Assembly (NCBI GenBank): GCA_000802045.1
Contig: JUEF01000102.1
Location: 1-54,542 of the forward strand
Length of the DNA: 54,542 nt
Direction of reading: 5' to 3'
Source: Peptococcaceae bacterium BICA1-8
Lineage (GTDB): Bacteria > Bacillota > Peptococcia > Peptococcales > BICA1-8
Shown here: positions 42,261 through 51,222 of the stretch, piece after piece
How the letters are laid out: each line of letters begins with the position of its first letter
How positions within the stretch are numbered: position 1 is the stretch's first letter
The notes under the pieces: generated by a model
Seen by the model: the letters and a program-made list of their open reading frames with translations, nothing else
What the model was told of the DNA's origin: nothing
Databases searched by the model: none
Program-made: the position numbers and the translations under genes

Positions 42261-44186
42261 ATTTAGTTTTGCAGCTTTTCTTTTTTGCAATATATAACCA
42301 ATAGCGATTATGGATATCCCAATTACATCTGTATATATACCAGGCTGAATAAGCATTACACCGCTTAAGAAGAAAATGATTCTCTCATACCATGCCTCAT
42401 GAGTAACTAGGTAACCTGCTACTGCTGACCCGACAGCAACAATACCAATTAATGAAGTAATAACAATTCCAATAATCTCTACTAAATTAACATCAATTAA
42501 TAATAAAGCCGGACTAAGCACAAAGATGTATGGTACTAAATAGGCTGCTATTGCGAGTTTTGAGGCCGCAAAGGCGGTTTTCATAGGGTTGGATTTGGCA
42601 ATACCCGACCCTGCAAATGCTGCTAGAGCAACCGGTGGTGTAACATCGGCTATTATTCCAAAATAGAATACAAACATATGAGCAGCAAGCACTGGTACAT
42701 CTAAAAGTAATAAAGCAGGTGCAGCAATGGTTGAAGTAATAACATAATTCGCTGTAGTTGGTACCCCCATACCTAAAATTATTGAGGTTACCATCGTAAA
42801 GAATAAGGTAAGGATTAATTTCCCACCAGCTAAATCAACTAGCGATGAACCCAGTTTTAGACCTAAACCAGTTTTTGTTACAACCCCAATAATAATACCA
42901 GCACAAGCTGTAGCCGCAAGTACACCTAAGACTCCTCTTGCGCCTTGTTCAAGACCTTTGACAATCTCTTTAAAACTAATTCGCGTGCTACGCTTAACCA
43001 TAGATACTAATATTGACAGAACAATGGCAATTAAAGCGGCCCGCATTGGAGTATATCCTGTCACTAAAAGATAAACTATTGCAGCTAAAGGTAAAAACAG
43101 ATGTCCTCTTTCCAACATTATCTCTTTGATTTTGGGTAAATCTTCCCGTTTTAAACCTTTTAAACCTAATTTTTTTGCTTCTAAGTGAATTCCTGTCCAT
43201 ACTCCAAAATAGTATAATATAGCAGGGATTAGTGCGGCACCAATAATTGTAACATAAGGAATAGATGTAAATTCAGCCATTAAAAAGGCTGCGGCACCCA
43301 TAATCGGCGGCATTAGCTGTCCACCAGTTGAAGCCGTCGCTTCCACTGCTCCAGCGAATTCCGGCTTATATCCCAATTTCTTCATCATAGGAATTGTAAA
43401 GCTACCTGTTCCAACAACATTAGCAACAGAGCTGCCGGAGATAGTACCCATTAAACCACTAGATAGTACAGCTACTTTTGCAGGTCCCCCAGAAGCCCAA
43501 CCTGCAATAGAATTGGCTATATCAATAAAAAACTGACCCATACCGGTTTTTTCTAAAAAGGCTCCAAAAAGAATAAATAGAAAAATAAATGTTGAGGAAA
43601 CTCCAATAGGAATACCAAAAATACCTTCCGTTGTAAAAAATAAATGATAGACCAAGCTTTCTAAATCAACACCACGGTGGGCTAATTGACCAGGTATATA
43701 TCTGCCAAAAATGGCATATGCCAAAAATAAGATAGCAACAGTTACTATAGGCCAGCCTACTATTCGGCGAGCAGCCTCTAAAACAAAAAGAACACCCAAA
43801 ATACCAACAATATAGTCATTTGTTGTTACTGTCCCTGCCCGTAATACTAGTTCTTGATAAGAAACAACAATATATAAGGGTATTGCTGCTCCAATTATTG
43901 CAAATAACAAATCTATGGGGTGGATTTTATTACGGGACCATTTTTTTCTAGCAGGATACAAAAGAAATATCAGCGCAAAACCAAAAGATACGTGTATTGA
44001 CCTTTGAATCATTGCATCTAAGACTCCAAAGATTGCTGTATATAACTGAAAAAGTGTGAAAGTAATAGCAAGAGCTGATACAAACTTTGCAGTCGAACCG
44101 GTTAGATTCCTATAGTCAGATTCTTTATCATATTTTCGCATTATTTCTTCATCATTTAGTACAAGTTCATGTTGATTTGTTGACAC
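42249..44186 (-). CDS. TAXI-type TRAP transporter fused permease (4TM/12TM), copy 1
   Basis: A 645-residue membrane protein combining the small (DctQ-like) and large (DctM-like) TRAP permeases. The DctM part shows SSGLMGTISGSSVANVVGTGS, the TGGQLMPPIMGAAAFLMAEF motif, ILGMGVPTTANYVI and PPVALAAFAGSGIA, all hallmarks of TAXI-TRAP permeases. GTG 44186 is preceded by GAGGAGGGG. It imports a substrate captured by the TAXI binding protein using a sodium gradient. Copy 2 lies at 46034-48040, about 55-60% similar by eye. Confidence 0.94.
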   Translation of the reverse strand: MSTNQHELVLNDEEIMRKYDKESDYRNLTGSTAKFVSALAITFTLFQLYTAIFGVLDAMIQRSIHVSFGFALIFLLYPARKKWSRNKIHPIDLLFAIIGAAIPLYIVVSYQELVLRAGTVTTNDYIVGILGVLFVLEAARRIVGWPIVTVAILFLAYAIFGRYIPGQLAHRGVDLESLVYHLFFTTEGIFGIPIGVSSTFIFLFILFGAFLEKTGMGQFFIDIANSIAGWASGGPAKVAVLSSGLMGTISGSSVANVVGTGSFTIPMMKKLGYKPEFAGAVEATASTGGQLMPPIMGAAAFLMAEFTSIPYVTIIGAALIPAILYYFGVWTGIHLEAKKLGLKGLKREDLPKIKEIMLERGHLFLPLAAIVYLLVTGYTPMRAALIAIVLSILVSMVKRSTRISFKEIVKGLEQGARGVLGVLAATACAGIIIGVVTKTGLGLKLGSSLVDLAGGKLILTLFFTMVTSIILGMGVPTTANYVITSTIAAPALLLLDVPVLAAHMFVFYFGIIADVTPPVALAAFAGSGIAKSNPMKTAFAASKLAIAAYLVPYIFVLSPALLLIDVNLVEIIGIVITSLIGIVAVGSAVAGYLVTHEAWYERIIFFLSGVMLIQPGIYTDVIGISIIAIGYILQKRKAAKLNPQT

Positions 44187-44210
44187 GTTCTCCCCTCCTC
44201 AAACCTAAGG

Positions 44211-44729
44211 TCACTTTCCTACCATCATCCATTTATCTTTAGCATAAATTTTTAGTCTTTGTTCAGATTCTGCAAATTCAAGTAGGGGATACCTTTTATC
44301 GCCTAATTCAATTGCATGCTGAGGTATTGGCGAAACTCTAATATAAATGTTATCAAATTCTCTGGAAAATTTCAAAACAAATTCTCCATTATTATTAATG
44401 AAAGTTCCCCCTTCATCAGTAGTTGGCATGCCAACACCTAATGAAGAGAACCTTGTTTCTTTAAGTATTATTTTATTTTCTTTATTAATTTCAAATAACT
44501 CAAATACAGGAGTATGATGGACTGAGTGAATATAGCTTAGTTCAAATTTAGAATCAGAAATAGCTAATATGTCTTCGGTATTGCGTTCTTCATTATAAAT
44601 AACAAGTATTTTAGTTTGCATTATTTTAAAATTAAAATTAAAAATTATAAAAATAAAAATTAGTATTCCAAAGATTATTGTTAAATTTTGTTTTGTTTTC
44701 ATTAAAATGTGAGCATTGGATTTCTCCAA
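44211..44729 (-). CDS. DUF1850 protein of TAXI-TRAP operon 1
   Basis: A 172-residue protein with one N-terminal transmembrane segment (about 17-36) and an extracytoplasmic domain with SYIHSVHHTPVFE and FSSLGVGMP, typical of DUF1850. Such proteins nearly always accompany TAXI-TRAP genes and are thought to assist the transporter. The TTG start at 44729 lies eight bases behind GGGAGG but inside a 10-bp hairpin; ATG 44702 has no ribosome-binding site. Confidence 0.85.
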   Translation of the reverse strand: MEKSNAHILMKTKQNLTIIFGILIFIFIIFNFNFKIMQTKILVIYNEERNTEDILAISDSKFELSYIHSVHHTPVFELFEINKENKIILKETRFSSLGVGMPTTDEGGTFINNNGEFVLKFSREFDNIYIRVSPIPQHAIELGDKRYPLLEFAESEQRLKIYAKDKWMMVGK

Positions 44730-44734
44730 TGCTC
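44711..44734 (-). promoter_or_regulatory. Hairpin enclosing the DUF1850-1 start codon
   Basis: GAGCATTGGA-GAAA-TCCAATGCTC is a perfect 10-bp stem with a tetraloop. On the - strand the TTG start (44729-44727) lies in the 5' arm, so the hairpin may reduce DUF1850 and permease translation relative to the binding protein, or mark the end of the abundant binding-protein message. Confidence 0.7.
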
Positions 44735-44776
44735 AGACCTCCCTAAAACTTATTGATTATAAGTGTATATTTAATA

Positions 44777-45781
44777 TTATTCGTTAAAGAATTTTTCTGC
44801 ACCAGGATGTAAATCAAGAGACATTCCATCTTTACCACTATCCTTAGTAATCATTGCACCATTTGCATGGGAGGCTTTCATTCGATCAGTATTTCCATAC
44901 ATAGTCTTTAAGAGATTATATGCAAGCTCGGCATCTAACTTTGCATCAACAGCAAGCATAGCCATAACTGCAACTGTTTCTGAATCAGTATCAACTTTAT
45001 TGTATGTTCCTGCTGGAATCGTAACTTGTGTATAGAAAGGATATTTTTGAATTAGATTCTTAGCTATATCAGCAGGAATAGAAACTATTTTAATATCTTT
45101 TTGGGCACCAATATCTTGTACCGCTGCTGTCGGATGACCAGCAGTAATAAATGCTGCATCAATATTTCCGTCTTTTAAATTTTGGGCAGCTTCTGCAAAA
45201 GATAAGTATTGTTCAGTTATGTCTTCATAAGATAATCCAGCAACTTCTAAAATTTGCCGAGCATTTGCTTCTGTGCCCGATCCAGGAGCCCCAACAGCTA
45301 CTTTTTTCCCTTTTAAATCCACTAATGTTTCTATACCTTTATTAGTTAAAGTAACTATTTGGATTGTTTCTGGGTAAAGAGTAGTAAGTCCTCTGATACC
45401 ATCATATTTTCCACTATTATTAGTTCCGGTAAATATTTCTGTACCAGTAGCAGCATAATAAGCAACATCATTTTGTACAAAAATAACTTCAACTTTTCCG
45501 TCTCTAAGCATATTGACATTAGCAACTGATGCACCTGTACTTTCTGCAGTTGCATTCATTCCAGGAATGTTTTTATTCCAAATATCAGCCATACCCCCAC
45601 CTAATGGGAAGTAAGTTCCAGCAGTTCCACCTGTTGCAATATTAACAAATACCTTTTCAGGAGCTGGTGCTGGTTCTGGTTTTTGTTCTTCAGCTTTTGG
45701 TTCTTCTTTCGGTGCGCAACCCACAAGTGCAAGGCTTAAAACTAGTGCAATGATTAAAAATAAGGATACTCTCTTTTTCAT
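44777..45781 (-). CDS. TAXI-family TRAP substrate-binding lipoprotein, copy 1
   Basis: A 334-residue lipoprotein (lipobox LVGC at residues 19-22) with a low-complexity linker (EEPKAEEQKPEPAPAPE). The mature part starts with INIATGGTAGTYFPLGGGMAD-like residues (IATGGTAGTYFPLGGG), the TAXI signature for binding glutamate-like carboxylates, and continues with the VDLKGKKVAVGAPGSGTEAN segment. It hands its ligand to the fused permease. Its leader contains a 14-bp inverted repeat. Confidence 0.94.
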   Translation of the reverse strand: MKKRVSLFLIIALVLSLALVGCAPKEEPKAEEQKPEPAPAPEKVFVNIATGGTAGTYFPLGGGMADIWNKNIPGMNATAESTGASVANVNMLRDGKVEVIFVQNDVAYYAATGTEIFTGTNNSGKYDGIRGLTTLYPETIQIVTLTNKGIETLVDLKGKKVAVGAPGSGTEANARQILEVAGLSYEDITEQYLSFAEAAQNLKDGNIDAAFITAGHPTAAVQDIGAQKDIKIVSIPADIAKNLIQKYPFYTQVTIPAGTYNKVDTDSETVAVMAMLAVDAKLDAELAYNLLKTMYGNTDRMKASHANGAMITKDSGKDGMSLDLHPGAEKFFNE

Positions 45782-45818
45782 AAAAATTAACCCCCTTCAA
45801 ATATGTATATATTTATAA

Positions 45819-45854
45819 AATGTTATATTGGTAGTTTTTAACCAAAATAACATT
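45819..45854 (-). promoter_or_regulatory. 14-bp inverted repeat in the leader of TAXI operon 1
   Basis: AATGTTATATTGGT (45819-45832) and ACCAAAATAACATT (45841-45854) are complementary at 13 of 14 positions across an 8-base gap. It lies about 40-70 bases ahead of the binding-protein start. It could be an operator or an mRNA hairpin; the inner TTGGT/ACCAA half-sites recall GntR-type operators. Confidence 0.6.
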
Positions 45855-45996
45855 CTAATATATATTCTCTAATAATTCACAAAAACCTTCAATTTGATAC
45901 ATAAAAATTAAATAATAAAATAAAATTTAAGCAAAAGTCCAATATTTTTATTTTAACACATTTTAATAAATTTTAAAATTAAAGATATAGCCAAAT

Positions 45997-46030
45997 AAAA
46001 AAGCTTGCAGCGCTTTCAGCAAGCTTTTTT
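45997..46030 (-). terminator. Terminator of TAXI-TRAP operon 2
   Basis: On the - strand AAAGCTTGC / GCAAGCTTT with a 10-base loop, flanked by A and T runs; it starts four bases after the stop of permease 2. Confidence 0.88.
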
Positions 46031-46033
46031 TTA

Positions 46034-48040
46034 CTAAACAGAAATTCCTTTTTCCATATGTTTTTTCCTATACTTTTGCATTATCCAAACAAAGGCTAAT
46101 AAACCGAATCCTAATAAATCAGTTTCTGTGCTTGGTTTAATCAATGATACTCCTGCAACAAAAAGAAGGATTCTTTCATACCACTTTCCATTAGTAATGA
46201 AATACCCCGTTGTTGCTCCACCTATACCAATCATACCTATTACAGCTGTAATTATAGCCTTTACAACAAGAACTATAAATACAATAGTTGTAATACCTTC
46301 TGGTCTAACCAAAACTAAAACTGGTGATAAAACAAATATATATGGAACAAGATATGCTGCAAAACCTAATTTGAATGCTTCAATCCCTGTTTTGAAAGGA
46401 TTTGAATTAGCAATACCTGAACCAGCGAATGCAGCTAAAGCAACCGGAGGAGTAATATCGGCTACAATACCAAAGTAGAAAACAAAAAGATGAGCTGCAA
46501 TCGGTGGCACATCTAAAGCTATTAAAGCCGGAGCTGAAACAGTTGCTTGAATAATATAATTTGCTGTAGTTGGTACACCCATCCCAAGAATTATTGAGGA
46601 GAACATTGTAAACATCATTGTAAGATAAATATTACCGCCGGCCAAAGCAACAATACCACCAGCCATCTTCATCCCCAAGCCGCTTAACGTTATAATACCT
46701 ACAATTATCCCGGCTGTAGCGCATGCTGCTACTACAGGCAATGCAGCTCTAGCACCTTCTTCTAAAGTTTTTATAATATCTGAAAAGGACAAACGGGTTT
46801 CTTTTAGTATCATGGATGCAGCCAAACATATTATTATACCATAAAATGCAGCTAGCATAGGGGTGAAACCCTTGACTAAAAGGACTACTATTCCAACAAT
46901 TGGAGCAGCCAAAAACCACTTTTGTTTAAGTAATTCTTTCCAATTTGGCAAATTTTCTTTAGGTATACCAGTTAAACCAGTCTTTACTGCTTCAAAATGG
47001 ACAGTTGTAAAAATTCCGGTAAAATACAATAAAGCTGGTATACAAGCAGCAAGTGCAATAGTACCATAAGGAATATTTAAGAATTCTGTCATAACAAAGG
47101 CTGCTGCGCCCATTATAGGTGGCATTAATTGTCCACCAGTAGAAGCAGCAGCTTCCACTGCACCAGCAAATTCTTTTCTGTAACCAATACTTTTCATAAG
47201 TGGTATGGTAACTGATCCTGTTCCCACAGTGTTTGCAACGGAGCTTCCCGAAATTGTACCTTGAGTTGCACTTGCAATAACTGCAGCTTTTGCCGGACCA
47301 CCCGTTGAATCACCAGTTAATCCTACTGCTAAATTAGTGAGCCAGTCACCAATACCAGTCTTTTTTAAGAATGTTGCAAAAAGCATGAAGAGGAAAATAA
47401 AGGTTGAAGATACTGCTATTGGTACACCTAGGATTCCTTCAGTACCTATCCATTGAAAAACAGCTATCCGCTTTATACTTAACCCAGGGTGGGCCATAAA
47501 ACTGGGAAAGTATTTACCGAAGTAAGCATAAAAGAGAAAGAACACAGCAAGACTTATAATTACCGGACCTGCAATTCTTCTTGTTGCCTCTATAACCAAT
47601 AGGATGGCAATAATACCAACAATCATATCAATTTGGGTGTATAAACCTGCTCGCCAGACTAAATCTTCATAAAAAACCAAGTGATAGGCTGAAGCAGCAA
47701 AACCCAAAAAAGTAAAACAGTAATCATACCATGGGATACCATCATTGGGTACTCCACTACTTCTTTTTGCCGGATAAAGTAAGAAGATCAATACCAAAGC
47801 TACTCCTACGTGTGGAGCCCGCTGTAAAGTAGATGGAAAAACTCCAAATGCTGCAGTATACAGCTGAGCTAGAGACCAAATAACCGCCAGAATAAAGCAA
47901 AATTTTGCTACCGGACCCTTAAGCCTCCGAAATGCGAATTCTCGGTCGTATTTGGCTAATATTTCATCGGAAAGCTTTTGATCAAGTACTTCAGAACTAT
48001 TATTCATTGGAATTAGATCTATTTCTGGTTTTTCAGCCAT
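46034..48040 (-). CDS. TAXI-type TRAP transporter fused permease (4TM/12TM), copy 2
   Basis: A 668-residue paralogue of the permease at 42249-44186, with the same motifs in the same order (ATQGTISGSSVANTVGTGSV, TGGQLMPPIMGAAAFVMTEF, LGMGVPTTANYI, PPVALAAFAGSGIA). The start ATG 48040 follows AGGAGG and overlaps the DUF1850 gene by 22 bases, so translation is probably coupled. Sequence differences along the whole length show that the duplication is old. Confidence 0.94.
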   Translation of the reverse strand: MAEKPEIDLIPMNNSSEVLDQKLSDEILAKYDREFAFRRLKGPVAKFCFILAVIWSLAQLYTAAFGVFPSTLQRAPHVGVALVLIFLLYPAKRSSGVPNDGIPWYDYCFTFLGFAASAYHLVFYEDLVWRAGLYTQIDMIVGIIAILLVIEATRRIAGPVIISLAVFFLFYAYFGKYFPSFMAHPGLSIKRIAVFQWIGTEGILGVPIAVSSTFIFLFMLFATFLKKTGIGDWLTNLAVGLTGDSTGGPAKAAVIASATQGTISGSSVANTVGTGSVTIPLMKSIGYRKEFAGAVEAAASTGGQLMPPIMGAAAFVMTEFLNIPYGTIALAACIPALLYFTGIFTTVHFEAVKTGLTGIPKENLPNWKELLKQKWFLAAPIVGIVVLLVKGFTPMLAAFYGIIICLAASMILKETRLSFSDIIKTLEEGARAALPVVAACATAGIIVGIITLSGLGMKMAGGIVALAGGNIYLTMMFTMFSSIILGMGVPTTANYIIQATVSAPALIALDVPPIAAHLFVFYFGIVADITPPVALAAFAGSGIANSNPFKTGIEAFKLGFAAYLVPYIFVLSPVLVLVRPEGITTIVFIVLVVKAIITAVIGMIGIGGATTGYFITNGKWYERILLFVAGVSLIKPSTETDLLGFGLLAFVWIMQKYRKKHMEKGISV

Positions 48041-48564
48041 ATTTCGACCTCCTGAGTTAGATAGTTAAAAATATTTTTCTTTGTTATCCCTAGTAAAACA
48101 TATCCACCCGGTCGATACACTTCTTTTAGATTAGTTAATTTATCATTATATTGTAGAGTGTGATTTGCAATTATAGCACCAATAGTCACTGGGACTCTCT
48201 CAAAAACCAGATCATAGTTGCTAACAATAAATTTACCATCCTTAATAAGCCATTTTTGATTATATTCTGGTCGGGCGGGTAGATTGGGGCCATTATCATC
48301 AAAAATCATCTGTATTAAAGAAATTTTACCTGGTCTATCAATCCTATATGTTTCTATTACAGGCTGTAATGTTACAGAATGAGTCCAAATAATATCAAAC
48401 TGTTCACCGAGGTTAGCTGGTTGCTGATATACAGTAACTTCAGTTTTTGCAACTTTAACTTCCAAGGCATATATTGGTAAAAGCAATATCATAACGATAG
48501 AAATAATAATTAAAAACAAAAAGTATTTTTTCATAAATGGGAAGGCCGAGGACTTTTCAGCCAC
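48019..48564 (-). CDS. DUF1850 protein of TAXI-TRAP operon 2
   Basis: A 181-residue DUF1850 protein with an N-terminal transmembrane helix (about 14-32) and the IIWTHSVTLQPVIETYRID segment that matches IHSVHHTPVFELFEI of copy 1. The GTG start at 48564 lies behind a GGGGGG run and inside a GC-rich hairpin; ATG 48534 lacks a ribosome-binding site. Its presence in both operons supports a functional role with the transporter. Confidence 0.84.
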   Translation of the reverse strand: MAEKSSAFPFMKKYFLFLIIISIVMILLLPIYALEVKVAKTEVTVYQQPANLGEQFDIIWTHSVTLQPVIETYRIDRPGKISLIQMIFDDNGPNLPARPEYNQKWLIKDGKFIVSNYDLVFERVPVTIGAIIANHTLQYNDKLTNLKEVYRPGGYVLLGITKKNIFNYLTQEVEIWLKNQK

Positions 48565-48570
48565 CCGGCC
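48544..48570 (-). promoter_or_regulatory. Hairpin enclosing the DUF1850-2 start codon
   Basis: GGCCG (48544-48548) pairs with CGGCC (48566-48570), extended inward by GG/CC pairs with a one-base bulge. As in operon 1, the non-ATG start codon (GTG 48564-48562) is inside the stem-loop, while the sequence of the hairpin is different. Confidence 0.6.
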
Positions 48571-48588
48571 AACACCCCCCCAATTTAA

Positions 48589-49647
48589 TTAGTCGATGGG
48601 CTTGATCTCATCAGGAATATTTATGCCTTTTTCCTGAAAATATTTATATGCGCCTGGATGTAATGGTGTAGTAATACCGGATATAGCTATTTCCAAATTT
48701 CCTGCAGCTAATTCTTCAGATAACCAGGTAGCTGCAGCATGAGCTTGAGCAACTTCAGAAGTTTTTTCATACCATACTTTTGTCAATTCATATACTAGAT
48801 CTTCCGATAAATCTGGTGTGACATATAGTGCTGCTTGACAATTAATAGTGTACATGTCTTCTGTATTACCATAGGTACCTGCAGGTATAACATATTGACT
48901 AAAGAAAGGATAATTAGCCTTAACTTTTTCAAAAAGTTCTCCTTTAATTTCAATAATTTCTATATCCCGTACAGTCTTAATATCCTGAATAGCTGCTGCG
49001 GGAACGCTTAAAACACCGAAATTAGCTTCAATATGACCGTCTTTCATCTTGCTGGCAGCATCTCCAAAACCATCAAATTGGGCACTCATATCTTTAAATG
49101 TTAACCCAGCTTCACCAAATACTGCTTCACTTAATACTGCTGTTCCACTTCCAACCGGACCTACAGCAACTTTTTTACCTTTTAAATCCACTATTGTTTT
49201 TATGCCGCTCCCCTTAAGAGCAATTCCTTGGTATACTTCAGGATAAATAACCCCTATTGATCTAAAGTTTTGTATTGCCTTTCCGTCCCAGGTACCTTTT
49301 CCATTCCACGCATCATCTGCGATATTGTTCATTGCCATACCTAATTGCACTTCGCCCACATTTACCATGTTGATACTTTCTACTGATGCTCCACCAGGCT
49401 GAGACGTTACTTGAAGATTTTCAATGTATTTACTCCAAACATTTGCCATTGCCCCACCTAAAGGATAATATGTTCCACCAGTAGATCCTGTTATGATATT
49501 TATTTGTAATGTTTCTACTTTTTTAGGTTCTTCTTGAGGAGCCTCTTTAGGTTGCTCTGAAGGTGTCTCTGGTTTTGCGCCACACCCCAGCATTACACTA
49601 GATACAACAAAAACAAGCACTAACAAAAAAACTAAACTTTTCTTCAA
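48589..49647 (-). CDS. TAXI-family TRAP substrate-binding lipoprotein, copy 2
   Basis: A 352-residue lipoprotein with lipobox MLGC and a linker rich in Glu/Pro/Lys. The TAXI signature IITGSTGGTYYPLGGAMAN and the VDLKGKKVAVGPVGSGTAVL segment match copy 1, but many binding-face positions differ, so the two transporters may prefer different ligands. First gene of operon 2. Confidence 0.94.
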   Translation of the reverse strand: MKKSLVFLLVLVFVVSSVMLGCGAKPETPSEQPKEAPQEEPKKVETLQINIITGSTGGTYYPLGGAMANVWSKYIENLQVTSQPGGASVESINMVNVGEVQLGMAMNNIADDAWNGKGTWDGKAIQNFRSIGVIYPEVYQGIALKGSGIKTIVDLKGKKVAVGPVGSGTAVLSEAVFGEAGLTFKDMSAQFDGFGDAASKMKDGHIEANFGVLSVPAAAIQDIKTVRDIEIIEIKGELFEKVKANYPFFSQYVIPAGTYGNTEDMYTINCQAALYVTPDLSEDLVYELTKVWYEKTSEVAQAHAAATWLSEELAAGNLEIAISGITTPLHPGAYKYFQEKGINIPDEIKPID

Positions 49648-49678
49648 AAAAATACCCCCTCGATTTAAATTATTTAAA

Positions 49679-49702
49679 TTGGTAATAATTCCTTATCACC
49701 AA
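49679..49702 (-). promoter_or_regulatory. Inverted repeat ahead of TAXI operon 2
   Basis: TTGGTAATAA-TTCC-TTATCACCAA, 9 of 10 paired positions, about 30 bases ahead of the binding-protein start. It shares TTGGT/ACCAA ends with the repeat in front of operon 1, at a different spacing. Confidence 0.5.
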
Positions 49703-49772
49703 AAATTAATTGAATTTACATAATATTGAAATCACTCAAAACCCTTTAATAGGTTGCAGGTTGCCTCTTTTT

Positions 49773-51032
49773 TTAAAAAATAATATCCTCATCTTTATTA
49801 GGATATGTTATTATTTCTCCCTCCCAGGTTCTTATAGTCAGATTATCTCTTCCCCGGGAAACTATATATTCAGGAAGTATCGGTGTTTTACCCTTGCCTA
49901 GTGGGGCATTAATTATATATGTCGGAATTGCTAAACCTGATGTATATCCTCTTAAATGCTCCATTATTTCCATTCCTATATCTACACTTGTTTTAAAATG
50001 CATTGTTCCAATAACACCTTTTGCATGAAAAATGTAATAAGGTCGAACTCTGATTTTTAGAATTTCATGATTTAGCTTTTTCATAACATGGATATTATCA
50101 TTTATACCCTTTAACAACACCGCTTGATTACCTAATGGTACTCCAGCATTTGCTAACATCTCACAGGCTTTTTTAGATTCTTCTGTAACCTCCATTGGGT
50201 TATTAAAATGTGTATTTACGTAAATCGGATGATGCTTTTTGAGCATATCGCAAAACTCAGGTGTAACCCGTTGTGGTAAAGTGACTAACATTCTTGAACC
50301 TAATCGTTTATACTCAAGATGAGGGATTTTATCAAGTTCGCCTAAGAGCCAATCCAGTAAATCATCAGATAATGTAAACGGATCACCACCGGTTATTAAA
50401 ACATCCCTTATTTCTGGTGAATTTTTAATGTAATTAATAGCTTCAAGTAATTCCTCTTTAGACTTTGGTACATCAGTTTCACCAATATTTCTCCTTCTTT
50501 GGCAATGTCGACAATACATGGCACATTGATTAGTCACATTAATTATTAACCTATCAGGATACCTGCGAGTAATACATTGTGCTGGATTAGTAAATTCTTC
50601 AGACATTGGATCTGCACTGCCTAGGCCTTCTTGCAATTCCAGTCCTGTTGGAACAGACTGTAAATATATTGGGTCTTGGTAATGTTCCCCTTCTGGGTTA
50701 ATTAGAGATAGATAATAGGGTGAAATTGCCCATCTGAATTTATTTCCAACCTTATCTATATCTTGTTTTTGTTTTTCATTTAGATTTAAAAATTTAGCAA
50801 GATTGTCAGAATCGGATATTCTGTTTCTAATTTGCCAATGCCAATCGTTCCAATCTTCTTCAGTAGCACCTAAAATCTCTTTAATTTTGTTTTGTCTGGT
50901 CTTTATCTCCTCTTGCAGAGATAAACCTGTAAATATTTTTTCTTTGGCTTCCAAATATGGTTCAATACGACTTTTTAGAACTTCTGCCCGTTCAAGTGAT
51001 ATTTCTCTTGAACTCTTTTTTGAAGTGCTCAT
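49773..51032 (-). CDS. eam: Glutamate 2,3-aminomutase (radical SAM, KamA family)
   Basis: A 419-residue PLP- and SAM-dependent aminomutase, starting at ATG 51032 six bases after AAGGAGG. The radical-SAM motif CAMYCRHC (Cys170, 174, 177) and the PLP Lys382 (NAPLGKGKTP) are present. In lysine 2,3-aminomutase two Asp residues (293 and 330) hold the substrate side-chain amine. Here the aligned residues, 37 apart, are Lys338 (FHAKG) and Asn375 (IINAP), as in C. difficile glutamate 2,3-aminomutase (Lys332/Asn369). The product would be beta-glutamate, a known osmolyte of anaerobes. Its own operator-like repeat lies upstream at 51150-51176; the TAXI-TRAP operons follow. Confidence 0.88.
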   Translation of the reverse strand: MSTSKKSSREISLERAEVLKSRIEPYLEAKEKIFTGLSLQEEIKTRQNKIKEILGATEEDWNDWHWQIRNRISDSDNLAKFLNLNEKQKQDIDKVGNKFRWAISPYYLSLINPEGEHYQDPIYLQSVPTGLELQEGLGSADPMSEEFTNPAQCITRRYPDRLIINVTNQCAMYCRHCQRRRNIGETDVPKSKEELLEAINYIKNSPEIRDVLITGGDPFTLSDDLLDWLLGELDKIPHLEYKRLGSRMLVTLPQRVTPEFCDMLKKHHPIYVNTHFNNPMEVTEESKKACEMLANAGVPLGNQAVLLKGINDNIHVMKKLNHEILKIRVRPYYIFHAKGVIGTMHFKTSVDIGMEIMEHLRGYTSGLAIPTYIINAPLGKGKTPILPEYIVSRGRDNLTIRTWEGEIITYPNKDEDIIF

Positions 51033-51149
51033 TTTAAACCTCCTTTTCAAATCCATAATATTTTTTTAAACCTTCATATATAATTGTTAAAGAAAACGAT
51101 ATAGTAATTATATTAAATAAAATATTTATGAAAATAAAGGAACAAAAAT

Positions 51150-51176
51150 GACTATGCAAATTAATTATTCATAGTC
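51150..51176 (-). promoter_or_regulatory. Inverted repeat upstream of the aminomutase gene
   Basis: GACTATG (51150-51156) and CATAGTC (51170-51176) are perfect inverted repeats 13 bases apart, about 120 bases before the start codon; possible operator. Confidence 0.35.
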
Positions 51177-51222
51177 TAATTTAAGATAGTATATATTTTA
51201 TTAATTACTAACAATTATATAT

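Noticed and set aside
49773-51032. Annotation as lysine 2,3-aminomutase (kamA)
   Set aside because: The two Asp residues that bind the lysine side-chain amine are Lys and Asn here, as in glutamate 2,3-aminomutase, so the lysine name would be misleading.
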